Assembly: GCA_020746995.1 (NCBI GenBank)
Contig: JAGPXD010000001.1
Coordinates: 4,588,001-4,652,000 of the forward strand
DNA from: Plectosphaerella cucumerina
Taxonomy: Eukaryota > Ascomycota > Sordariomycetes > Glomerellales > Plectosphaerellaceae
Direction: 5' to 3'
Length of the DNA: 64,000 bases
A program made the translations under genes and the position numbers. How positions within the stretch are numbered: position 1 is the first letter of the stretch; every line of letters begins with the position of its first letter. Shown in pieces: positions 9,939 through 22,300 of this stretch. Under the pieces are notes generated by a model. The model saw nothing but the letters and a program-made list of their open reading frames with translations. It ran no database searches and had not been told where the DNA came from.

Positions 9939-12864
9939 ATGGACTCCGGGAGAAATACTGCTCACCCGGGCGCGTACGATGAACCGGCCGGCTCAGGAGG
10001 GGCCTACGCCGGGTACCCTCCCGGCGGCGAGCACTATGGCCCCGTGAACCCTGAAGACGCCTCCGCCGCCACGTCCTCCTCCGTGCCGACCACGCCCGCC
10101 GCCCCCTCCTCGTCCTCTGCCAGGCCCATCCGTCGCCGCATGCGCCTCATCACTTCGTGCCTCGAGTGCCGCCGCCGCAAGCTCAAGTGTGACAAGTCTC
10201 AGCCATGCACAAACTGCGTGAGGTTCGGCCGGGAATGTCTCTATCTCGGACCCGCCCTCGACCAGGCCAGCCAGGTCCGCCTGACCGAGATGAAGGAAAA
10301 GGTTGGCTCCCTGGAGCGCCAGCTGGAGCGTGACGTTGCCAGGTCCGGCAAGGCTCAGAAGACTCCTGCTGCCCGTCGTGATGGCGGTATTCTAGCTGAT
10401 GATGTTGAGGACGAGTTTGCCGAGGAGAGAGATCTCGAGCCTACTGAGCTGACTGCCCTGGATATCACCTATGAGGATGATGCCGATGGCACTGATGATA
10501 TCATTGACCTGGGCGTGCAGGTCGGGAGGATGCGCATCACCGACAGGATAGGAGGACTGACAAGGCCACGACTCTCCGAGGAGGTATTTGCCCCTTTCTC
10601 CTCCATCTCAGCACTGTGACTTTGCTGACCACCTCTCTAAGATCTCGACCGGCATCTCAGGCCGTGGGGGACCTCCCCCTCAAGTACCTGGAGCAGCCCC
10701 CGGAGCTGGCCCACCCCCAGGAGCCTCTGCCGCCGGACGACCACCAGGCTTTGCAGGACCACCTCCTGGTATGCCTCCCGGCATGGGCCCCCCCGGGATG
10801 CCACCAGGAATGCCTCCGATGCCCACCCTCTCCCCAGACGCCCCTCTGCCCGACTTCCTGCGGCCCAGCAGCACCTATCTAGCCCCGTCCAGTGGCCTTT
10901 TCTTCGGCGGACAGGGCTTCGGCAACCAGGGGCTCCCCTCCCTCGAGTCTCTCCTACCCGCTCGCCAGGCAGGCGACTACTTGCTCAGGCAATACTTTGC
11001 CGCAGTGCACCCGGTCGCCAGAGTTGTCCATCGGCCTTCTTTTGAGGCCGACTATGAAGTCTTCTGGGGCGAGGTCATGGAGAATTACGAGCCTCGAGCC
11101 TCGACACAGGCCATCGTCTTTGCTGCCTGGTTCAGTGCGGCTGTCAGCCTCGACGAGGCTCAGGTGCAGCAGGACTTTGGGCTGACCAAGGAGGCTCTTG
11201 TCGACAGGTTCAAAGTTGGTACCGAGACGGCTCTCAGCAAGGCCAAGTTTCTCAAGACAACGAGGGTCGAGACGATCCAGGCTTTCGTCATGTACATGGT
11301 GGGTTTCTCGGATTCGCAACTTGGTACCATCTCTGACATGACTAGATCCCTCTTTGTCGGGCTGAAGTTTCGAGGGCTCACTCCGTGCTGCTCGCTGCTG
11401 CTGTCCGCATGGCAGAATGCATGGGTAAGAGACCTTGAATCATCGTGGCAGTTCGACCGTCTGACGATGCTTTTAGGGCTCCACCGCGACGGAGAGACGT
11501 ACGGACTGAACCCCCTGGACACCCACGTTCGCCGCCTCATCTGGCACCAGCTATGCTTCTTGGACATCCGCACCTGCGAGGCCCAAGGCCCCCGCCCCGT
11601 GATTCGCCGGGAGGATTACGACACCAAGCTCCCCCTGAACGTCGAAGACGAGTTCATCTCCGTCCTGGGTGTCTCGCCAGAGCCCTCGAAGCAATGGACC
11701 ACGATACTGCCCACGCTCATCCGCTTCGAGATCAACGAGATGATGCGCAACATCTGGGCCGATCGTCGCAAGCTTGAGTCCCGCCGTATAAACCTCACCG
11801 ACGTCCTCATCAAGATCGAGACCTTCCGACGAAGAGTGCTCGAGCGGTACGAGCCCATGATGCTACCTGGCGATGGCCAGGCCGGCTGCGGCGACGAGCC
11901 CCTGAAGCAGTACACTCGCCTCGTGGCGCACCTCCTGCTCTACCGCTTGCACGTCATGGTCCTCCACCCATTCCACGCCAACGCAGCCTCTCCGATGCCC
12001 CATCGCCTTAACGCCGTGCTCATCTCGAGCGGCATCCTTCTCATCGAGGTGGCCGCACGGCTGGAGACGGATCCCGAGCTGGCTCCGTGGAGATGGTACC
12101 TCGGCGCCATGTTCCAGTTCCAGGTGGCCCTACTCCTGGCCGTCGAGGTGTACTTTCGCCCCCAAAACCGAGAATCAGCCCGAATTTGGGGCTGCCTCGA
12201 CTACGCTTTCCACCTGGACCCGAACCTCCCGCCAGAGATCAAGGGCATGCAAATCCTTGGCGAGGTCATGGGGAAGACGGCCATGTACCAGAGTCTTCGC
12301 AAGATGCGAGGCTCCATCAAGACGTCTACCGCCGAGGTCAGACGGGATGCCGTTGCAGGAGCCCCGGGCCCTATCCCGTACCAGCCTCCCCAGCCTGCGC
12401 CGGGCCCTCCCCCGATGGGCGGCGCATCGGGCGGCTTCAACATGGGCATGCCCCCTCCCGGCCCCGGAGCCGGACCTGTCCCTGGCGGAGGCGGTCCACC
12501 ATCAGGCAGCATGCCGATGGGACCGCCACCGAACGCTGTCTTTGTGGGCATCTCTGACGGCGAGTCCCTGTGGGCAATAGGCCCTCCTGCCCCAGGATCA
12601 GACAGCCCTGGTGGTAGCAGCACGAGCGACCACAGCGGCTCAAGACTGCCGAGCGGCAGCAACCCGATTCCGCCGCCACCTCTCGGCCAGCTCGACAACG
12701 TAGACTGGGTGAGTCTCATTCTCTGGCGAGTTTCCTTGATTGCCTTGCTAACAGCTATTCAGGACATCGTCAACGGCCTCTTCCAACCAAATCCAATGAC
12801 GGGCGAGCTCAACATTTCAGGTTTCGACGACCCATCCCTTGGGATGAGCTGGGGCCTGTTATAA
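9939..12864 (+). CDS. Zn2Cys6 fungal transcription factor
   Basis: Five exons: 9939-10583, 10642-11298, 11346-11424, 11477-12708 and 12763-12864, giving 904 aa. Introns are 58, 47, 52 and 54 nt with CTGAC/CTAAC branch sites. The binuclear cluster is at residues 74-100: C74, C77, C84, C90, C93, C100 (spacing 2-6-5-2-6). It is followed by a short coiled coil (MKEKVGSLERQLERDV). A Pro/Gly/Met-rich linker comes next. The fungal transcription factor homology domain then begins at HPVARVVHRPSFEADY and includes GLHRDGETYGLNPL, which is only read correctly after removing introns 2 and 3. A second Pro/Gly-rich region precedes the C-terminus. The ATG at 9939 is used because the upstream frame has only a GTG. 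The target pathway cannot be inferred. Confidence 0.9.
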
Positions 12865-13372
12865 GACGATTTATTTACCATGTCCATATCTGACCATCTA
12901 TACTACATCTCACGAATGATGTTGGATGTCATAAACGCAGCATCAATGAAATATCTATTTACGTCTCGTGCTAGTCCACTTTGTCACTGCACTGTTCACG
13001 AAGCAAGTCAAGCCACATAGATGAAACGTCAAATGCCATTATAAATGTACTCAAAACGCCCAACCAAGATAAGACACATCTTACACACGCGATGTACTCT
13101 AGGAAATATGTAGGAAAAAATCAACCCAAAACAGTGCTGAATCGAGGCCATGTAAATCAGGATAGGTGACGGCAGGTCACCCGGATATCATCTCGTGCGC
13201 ATCATCCTCGAGTGTCATGACGATCTCCTGCGCTTCATCTCCCACCAACTTTTGTTTTCCCTCTGCGCGCACACACACATACACACATGCAAACCCACAC
13301 GCCCGTGGGGATTACATGGTGGTCTGGGGGTTTCGTGACTTCGTGGCTTGTTTTTTTTTGTCTTTTGTATGC
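12865..13372. other. Convergent intergenic region
   Basis: 3' flanks of the Zn2Cys6 gene and the giant gene. AT-rich with a (CA)n-like tract at about 13268-13290. No gene was seen. Confidence 0.6.
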
Positions 13373-16300
13373 TCAGATGCCGGCACCGTGGTAGTCGGAC
13401 TCAGGTCCGGGGGTCCGCATCTGCTGGGGGCTGTATATGCCGCTCATGCCGCCCATGCTGACGTCGCTCCTGTTGGTCAGGGTGGGCGCGCCGAGGAGGG
13501 AGGCGCCGCCGGCGTCGCTAGAGGGCGTCAACAGACGGGCGGAGCGGCGCTTGTCTTGTGAGCGCTGGACGAGGACCTGGGCAGGACAGACGACGATCTC
13601 GTCGTCGCCCTCGCCGTCGTCATCGCCCTTCTTGACGACGAGGGGGAAGAGGACTACGCGGACGACGGCACCCTGGGCTTCGAGGGCCTGGCCGTCGGGC
13701 AGAGACTTGTCGCCGCTGCGCTCGCTCATGAGGGCGGCGTTGAAGGTGACCGTCTCGGCGAGCTCGCCGTCCTCGTCGTAGGTAGGCTGTAGAGGGGGCA
13801 GCATCATGTACTCGGCGCGCTGGGTGCGCATCTCGATGGAGAGGTCGACAGCCTCGCGCATGACGCGACGGAGCTGCGACAGGATCTGGTCCTCGAGGTT
13901 GGAGGGGGGCGGGAGGACCTTTGAGAGGGTGTGGAAGACGGCCTGGACAACGGCCTCGGTGTCGAGGTCGCGTTGCTCCTTGAAGGTGGGCCGCTTGGAG
14001 AGGAGGGTGAGGGTGACGGCGCGCCATTGGCGGACGGCGCGGGCCGGGCCGACCTCTGTTAGAAGCTTCTCGAGGGACTTGAGCTTCTGGCGCTGCTCGC
14101 GGTCCATGCCGAAGAGGTAGCGGGTGAAGACAAATTCCCAGATCATATTCATAGTCATGGACATGAAGATGTCGCGACGCTTGACGCGGTCACCGAGGTA
14201 TGTGTCGACGTCGTATCCGTCGAGCACTGAGTTGTCAAGGCGGTCGATGACCTTTTCGTCGTTGATCTCACTCGTCAGGCGGCAGGCGCGCATGTCGGAG
14301 AACTTTGAGAAGCGCAGCACCCACTGCTGGGCGTGCGAGCAGAGCTGTTGGCAGCGGTGGTCGAAGTGGTCGACGTCGCGGAGGCGGAGGAAGTTGGCAT
14401 CGCCGGCCTTGGAGTCGAGGATCTGCTGCTGCATGGTCCTGATCTGGGCCTTGGCCTGCTCGAGCTCTGACTTGAGCCTCTCAATCTCGGCGTCCTTGCT
14501 GGCGAGGTCGGTCTCGAAGGTGCCGAAGGAGGCGCGCGAGGCCTCGAGGGCGCGCGATGTTTCGCTGTGCTGGGTCTCGAGGGTGCGGAAGCGATCATTC
14601 TGCTGCGAGGCGAGTTGGGCATTGGCGCTGTTGAGGCCATCATTGACTTCGGTCAGGCGGGCGACCTCCTTCTGGAGGAAGTCGAGTGATTGTCGGAGCT
14701 GGTCGATCTCCGAATCGCGGTCGGCCAGGGCGCCATGGGAGCGGGAATTGTAGGCGGCATCGGCTTGTGCCTTTGCTTCGGCGAGCATGCGGTTCTCGGC
14801 CGTCAGCTGCTCGACACGGGATTCAAGATCGAGGACCTGCATGCTTTGGCGACGGCGCATGCTATGAGGTCGTGTGGGAGATCGGGGCGAGCCGATGCGG
14901 CCCTCGCCAACGCCATCCTGGAGAGAGGGGGAGGAATGTCAGCTTGGATGGAACGGGAGCACGGACGGGGGACGGGCTGGAGCGAGGGAGCGATGAGACG
15001 CGCCCGAGGCCGGATAGGGAATGGGATGGATGGATTGATGGATGGATGGATGGGAAATCAATCGTCTGAACTTACGTATACGTCAGGCATGTCCTTGGCG
15101 CGGACGCGGCCTTCATTGGCGACGGGGGTGTTGGAGGTGCTAGCCTTGGGCGCGCTGCTGTGTTTGTCCTTGAGCTTGTCCGAGGCGGAAGAGGAGGAGG
15201 AAGAAGAGGAGCCACCGAGGACAGCTGCTGCTGCTAGGGCACCAGCTCCCAACGCTAGGGCGCCAGTGGTCACTGCTGCAGGTGAAGGTCCAGAGCTCCC
15301 GGGGCTGGGGTTTTTGGGGCTGGGGCTGGGGCTGGACGAGTCGGGCTGCTTGAGCTGCAGATCAACCTGACTTCGTTGGCTGAGAGACCGAAGGTCGCCA
15401 CTATTCCGTTTGTCGACACGCCGAAGAGGCGGTGTGGCTGATGCTCCCCTGAAGATGCCTGAGGCAGGACTTTCGGGCCTCATAGCTGTGGCGGTGCCGC
15501 TGGCGTGTCTAGTTGTGCTGCTGCCCGCCAGCGTGAGTGGCTCAGGCGTATGCTGTCGTGCAAGACTTGTGTTGGATGCCACTCGCCGTAGGCTCCTGAT
15601 GCTTGTCGTCTCACGCAGCACAGGCGACTGGATGCGTGCCACGTGGTCCGACACACTGCGGCGTCCGCTGATGGAAGCCGCTGCTGCCGCGGCGCCCGGT
15701 GAGATATCGCGAGTCGAGGACGATCCCAGGTTTCCGTATCGTGGTCGTCGTTCGGTCGGCTCAGGGGTCAGGTGTCGGTTCTTCTGGGGCTCAGGGGTGA
15801 TGTCTCGTGGTCCTGGCTCTCGTAGCTTTGGTGTCTTGGATAGCGGGCTGTCGCGCAGCTCGCCCCTCGAGAGAGGCGACCGCCGCAGCTTGGGTTTGGT
15901 GATCGACCCGCTGCCGCCGTCCTCGAATCCTCCGAGGCCCCGTGAAGGCGTCGTTGGTGGCCAACTGGGCTCAGGCGGGCTGTGGACAGTCTGGCGAGGC
16001 GTGCTCTCGTACTCACGGAGGTGCACGCCGCTGTCTCTGTTGTCTCTGTTGTTGTTGTTGTCTCGGCCGCCAATGGCGCCGCGGTGTGTAGCTTGCGGCA
16101 TGTCGCCCGAGAAGCCACTGTCCCTGTCCGGGTCGGGGGTTGTTGCGTCCCTTGTCCTGAGGCTCCGCGGTGTTGGCTGGACCGTGTAGTCGTCACCTTC
16201 TTCTTGAACAGGTGGGAGCCCGCGGGATTTGGGCCGCCTAAAGTCGCTCGGCGAACCCATCGCCGCCATGAATGTGTCTGTTGTTGGCCGCTCCTCGGCA

Positions 16301-19300
16301 GCAAAGTCGCGGCGCTGCTCGGCCTCGAAACCGCGGTCGATGGCCTGGTCGATCTCCATCCTCTCCGTGCTCTCCCTTACCTCCATCTCTCGTGTCTCTG
16401 TCGTAGGCAGGTGCCCCTCGTCCTTCGGCAGAGAGGCAGTTCGCTCGCTGAGCACATTGTCGTCGTGTCCTAGAATGGGGCTCTCGGCGGTCTCTTCCTC
16501 CTCCATCTTCAGCTTGTCCACGGCCGTGGGCTTGTTGCTCTCCTCGCCAGCGTCAGCAGCGACTGATGCCGCCGCTGCCGCTGCCTCCACGGCCGCGTAT
16601 GGCGACGGTTGCTCGTCACCATTGTCTTCACCTCCAGATCCCCAGAGCATCTCCACCTCCGCACTGGCTGCTTCGCTAATGTGCTTCTTGTCGGCACCCT
16701 CCCAGAGCACGGGGTCGTCGAACAGGTCGTCGCCACCGCCGGGAGTCTTGCCCTCGAACCTCTTCTTTCCTTTGGCCTTCTTCTTCTTGCCGACCGCAGA
16801 TGTCGTCGGAGAGCTGGACGCGCCGGCGCCCTTGGGGGAACGGCTTCCCTTCTCCTTTGATGTTGACTGGGGAGGAGACTTGGGTGCCGCAGTGCTGGCC
16901 TTGGCTCCTCGGGGTGTGTCGAGATACGACGCCGCGACGTCTCTCGCAGACGATCGCTTGGGCTTGGGCGTGTCGCTCCAGAGCAAGTTGACATCGTTGG
17001 AGACGCGTGAAGCGCCTTCCTCTGCTGCGTCACCCCAGACATCGTCGAGGTCATTGTTACCGCGGGTATCTTGGCCCCAAATGTCATCCATGTCCTCGTT
17101 GCCTCGCGTGTCATCGCCCCAGACATCATCGTAGCCGCCTCGGCTGTTGTCTTGGAGTGTCTGGGCGTCATCCGACATGATCCCAAGCGGGTTCTTGGAG
17201 TCCACGGTCTCGGCCTCGGGAGCATCGGTGCCCCCCGAGTGGTAGGGATTGTGAGAGCGGTCGGACTCGAGGTAGGCTGCGGCAATCTCGCGAGATTGGG
17301 TCTGCTCTTCTGTCGGAGACTGGATTTCCTGGCTATCTTTTTGCGCGTCGGAATCGGCAGCGGCTGCTTCTTGCGCGGGGACTTCGTCAAAGTATGAATC
17401 TTTGGATGGCTTGTCGGTTTCCTTCGAGGAAGCGGCGGCGGCGGCGGCTCCGAAAGTGAGAGCTGCAGCGGCTGCGGCCAGCTTGCCCTTCTTTCCTTTC
17501 TTTGACTTCTTCGAAGACACGGAAGTGTCCCAGGGATCCTCCGCCGCAGGCAACTCTTGCGGGCCGGGCGACGCCACAGTGATAGGGTCCTCGACAGCTG
17601 GAGAGTTGACGACCTCCTCGAGGCTGTCCTGAACGGGTGAGATGCTGCGAGAGGCAGTCGCCGACATCTTGGAGCGCTTCTTGTCCTTCTTCGACTTCTT
17701 GCTTGGCGTGTAGCCCCACGACTCTTCGACAGGCTCCTCGGCGGCAGCGATGGCATCAGAGGGGGCCATGGATGCTTCAGCCGGGCCCTCCTCAGCGGGC
17801 ACTTCTTCGAGGACGGCATCCGGCATTGGCTCGTCCTCAACAGGACACTCTGGGATGGGGACTTCTGGCTCCGCCATCGAGGCCAATGCCTTGCCCTTCT
17901 TGCCCTTCTTTTTCTTGTTTGAGGGCGCCGCCCATTCATCCTCGACAGACTCCGGCTGTGCGGGAGCGTTCTCAAGAGCGAGTGAAGGCTCTTCGTGAGG
18001 CTGGTCTGCTTGCGCCTCAGGCAATGCCTGGTCCGGCTCTCGAACAGGAGACAAGGCCCGCGAAACAGGGGCCGAGGTCTCGATGCTGATGGATTCCTTG
18101 CCCTTCTTGCCCTTTTTCTTCTTCTTGGAGGGCGCCGCCCATTCATCCTCAGCAGGCTCCGTCGGATCGACGGGAGTCTGCTCAAGAGGCTGCTCCGAGA
18201 TGTTGTCGGTTGTGTCCATGCGCTCAGGCTCCGCAAAAGTCGCTTCGTCGAAGGCAGCGGTTGGAGCTGACACCTCAAGAGGCGTGGAAGGCTCAGAATC
18301 AGACAGGACGGACTGCCGCTTCCCCTTCTTCTTGTCTTTCTTGGACTTCTTCAGAACAAAAGTCTCGGAAGGTTCCTCGGCAGCGGTGGCGATGTCCTTG
18401 GTGTTCTCGCCGACGTCCTGAGGAATCTCGGTGGTAGGCTTGGCAGGCTGAACCTCCTCAGCCTGCTCAGGCTCGGTCTGAAGGAGGCTGCCCCGCTTCT
18501 TCTTGTCTTTCTTGGACTTCTTGCTTGTGGAGAAATCCGCCCACTCCGAGCTGGGCTCTGAATTCTCTGGCATCTGCGGTGGCTCTTGTTCGCGCGGCGT
18601 GTCCTCAGGTTGTGTGGAGGGCGGGACGACGTCGGTCGGGGCAAGTTCGACTGGCTGGAGAAGTTCAGCCTCCAGGCCGCGCTCCTCGATCTGAGGGACG
18701 GAGGGAACCTCCTCAGTCGAAGATGGGGGATTCTCGATGGTAGGTTGGGTTTGGCTGGCCATCTCGGACTCCAGAGGCGTCTCGACTGTTTCGGTGACTG
18801 TCTGAGCTTCAGACTCGACTGCTTGTCGGTCGGCAGAAGCAGGCTCTCCGGTAGTTGGTTCCGTGTCATCAACCCAGTCCAGCGTTTGGCGGCCCTTCTT
18901 CTTCTTGTCTTTCTTGCTCTTCTTGGTGCTGAACTCGAACGGGTCCTCAGTGGTTGAGACAGGGGCTGCTGCGGTGGAAGAGTTGGTCTCCTCCAGTGTA
19001 GGCTCAAGAAGGTCGACAGCACCCGCCTCGGAAGCATCGGCAGAGTTTGCTGGCGCAGTCTCCTCGGCAGGGGTCTCAGGTTGGCTGGCAGGCTCCGGTT
19101 CATCCCACGCAAGTGTCTTGCCCTTCTTCTTGTTCTTCTTGCCCTTCTTGGTCGGTGTGCCAAACCAGTCGTCATCGGCTGCTGGCTCGATGGGCGCGAT
19201 GCTTGCCGTGGTACCGAAGTCATCGCGAGGCAAATCCTGTGCCACTGCCTCGTCGGCTGGCTGGGGCACATCGAGAAGGATGCCTTTGCCCTTCTTGTTC

Positions 19301-22300
19301 TTCTTGCTCTTCTTGGTAGAGCCACCAAGCCAGTCTTCGGCGGCTGGCTCGATGGGAGCAGTAGATGTGTCGGGCGGCAGATCCTGTGTGGCATCTGTCA
19401 CGGGGTCGGTTTGTGTCAGAGTCTTGTCGATAGGCAGAGGCTCTTCGGTGGTTGGCAGAGGCTCTTCGACAGGCAGAGGCTCTTCAACAGGCAGAGGCTC
19501 TTCAACAGGCAGAGGCTCTTCGACAGGCAGAGGCTCCTCAAGAACAACAGACTTGCCCTTCTTGTTCTTCTTCCCCTTCTTTGTGGAAGGGCCAGACCAG
19601 TCATCGTCGACGGCGGCGGAGGCTGGTTCGACAGCTGCAAGGGTCGCAGCAGCAGTCAAGTCATCTTGAGGCAGCTCCCGCGTGGTCTCGGTGACAGGAT
19701 CCGTTAGAGTGGCAACCTCCTCAATGGGAGCAGGCTCGTCAACAACAATGCCCTTGCCCTTCTTGTTCTTCTTGCTCTTCTTGGTCGAAGCGCCAGACCA
19801 CTCGTCGGCGGGCGTTGCCTCCGCAGGCACATCGTCCTCGGCGAGGTCAAGATCGCCCCGGGACAGGTCCTCCTGTGTGTTGTCTGCGACAGCCTCTGTA
19901 GGCGTGGAAGTCTCAACAACGGGCGTTGGCATGGGCTCGTCCAGGACAATGCCCTTGTTCTTTTTGTTCTTCTTGCCCTTCTTCGTCGGAACTTCTGGCC
20001 ATCCTTCAGCGGGTATCGAGGCCTCTTCTTGAGGTGCAGAGACGAGCTCGGTCTCGGTGATGCTGTCGGTTGCTTCAGGCTCGAGGGGCTCGGCCGGAGG
20101 GGGCTGCTCAGAAACAGCAGCCACAGCCTCCGAAGCAGCCACGGCCTCCGGCTCCAGCTCGGGCGCAGGCGCAGGCGCAGGCGAGGTGTCCAAGTCGACA
20201 ATGGCAGCCTTGCCCTTCTTCTTTTTCTTGCTCTTCTTGGTGCCAAAATCAGACCACTCGTCGGCAGGGGTGGAGGGTTGATCTTCTGACGGGAGCATAG
20301 GGGCCTTCTCGGAGGCCTCGGCGCTATCTTGCTGGGCCTCGGGAGTGACGGCGGCAGCAGCGGCCTCGGCCTCCATCTGGGTAGGAAGGTCTTCAGTGGC
20401 AGCGGCCAAAGCAGGCTCCGGATCGACAGGCGCAACGAGATCTTCAGTGACGGGCTCGGGAACAGGCTCAGTCTCAGTCTCGGCGAGAGCCATCTTTCCC
20501 TTCTTCTTGTTCTTCTTGCCCTTCTTCGTGCTGACTTCTGGCCACTCATCGGAAGCGGCAGGCGGTTCCTCAGGTTGCTCGGTGGTCACAGCGGGCTCGG
20601 CAGCCGGTAGAATGATGTTTGCAACCTCCTCGGAAGGAAGCTGCTCGGCTTCGGCTGCAGGCTGCGGCTCGTCGATAGGGTCGTGGGCGAGGGAAGCTTC
20701 AGGCGTTGGCGCAGGCGCAGCTTCTGTCTCGAGATCGGCGAGGGAGACGTTCTTACCCTTCTTCTTCTTCCCCTTCTTGGATGTGCCCGACTCAGCCCAT
20801 TCCTCAGTGTCTCCGGTGGCCTCCTCGGCTGGCGTTCCGGCATCTGCCGACTCGAGGGGCGCTTCCCGGCTACTATCCCGTACCTGAGGACTTTGCTGCA
20901 ACTCCTGGGCATCCGCTCGAGCGTCACTCTGAGAAGTGGTCTCGGCCTCCAACTCGGGTTCGAATTGGCTCGCTCGCTTCTTCTTTTTCTTGTCTTTCTT
21001 CGACTTCTTGGACACGGTTGTGTCCTCCGCGGCCGCCTGCTCCACCGGAGTTTGGATCTGCTCCGGCTCAGCGGTGACGGCTTCACCCGACAACGTGGTG
21101 GCAACGGCCTTGTCGTCCTTAGGGACCTCTTGCGACTCAGCAGGGCTCTCAAGCTTGTGTTCTTGCTCGACAGCGGCAACTTGAGGTTCTTCGATGAGGG
21201 GGATGGCCTCCTCGGCAGGGGTGGCAGTGCCAGAGGCGCCATCAGCTTGCGACTTGCGCTTCTTCTTGTCCTTCTTCGACTTCTTCGAGGTGACTGTCTC
21301 CTCAGGCCACTCGCTCGCAGCGGAAGGCTGCTCCTCAAGGCCGATGGAGCGCGTCTCTTGAACGGGCTCGTCTATTGGCAGGATGGCCTCGGGCTGCTTG
21401 TCGGCGGCGACCTCGGCAACAGGCTCAGCTGGTGTGGGTTCGGTCGAGACGGTGTCGTCAACTGAGGGCTCCACCACATCCTGCAGCTTGCCCTTCTTCT
21501 TCTTGTCCTTCTTGGACTTCTTGGTAGAGACGGGGAGGTCAGGCGTCTCTTCCACAAGGGGCTGCTCGGATGCGGTAGGTCCACATGTGCTTGGCTCCGC
21601 AGAAGGAGTGGGCAGCTCTTCAGGCGTGACTTCAGGCGCGATTGTGGCAGCCTCCGGCACAACGGGAGCCTCTGTCGGAGTCTCCGCGACGAGAAGCGGG
21701 TCGATGTCAGTCTGGCTGAGTCCCTTCTTCTTTTTCTTGTCTTTCTTGGACTTCTTTGATGTCGTCGCGAAGCCGTCGTCGACAAGGGCTTCGGCGTCCT
21801 GTGGGGTGTCGGTTGAGATCTCGGCATCTGCCGCCGCGCTTGCTGGCTCGGAATCTTGTACAACAGGGGGCTCATCAACAATGGCGGGGGTTGTGGCACC
21901 TGATGGAGTGTCGATGCCTTCTTGAGCCTTGCCCTTTTTCTTCTTGTCCTTCTTGGACTTCTTGGAGGTGACTGAGAACTCGTCCGCGGCGGCAGGCTCT
22001 GCTTCAGGCGGGGTTTCCGGCAAGGGCGCTTCGGCAACAGGAAGTACTTGGGCGGGGGAAGGGTCTTGTTCAAGAGCCTCTTCGACCTCATCGGCCCAGT
22101 TCGTGGCATCAGTAGGAGGGAGGACTAGTTCGGCCAAGCTCTCTGGCTGTGGCTCGGATTCCTGGACACTGGCTTCCTTCTTCTCCTTCTTCTTGTCCTT
22201 CTTCGACTTCTTGCGTGAAAGGGGGACCTCTTCCTCGGCCGGAGTTGGGTCGGCTGCTGGAGCAGCGTCTTCAGCAACGGGGGCAGGGTCGGCGACCAGG

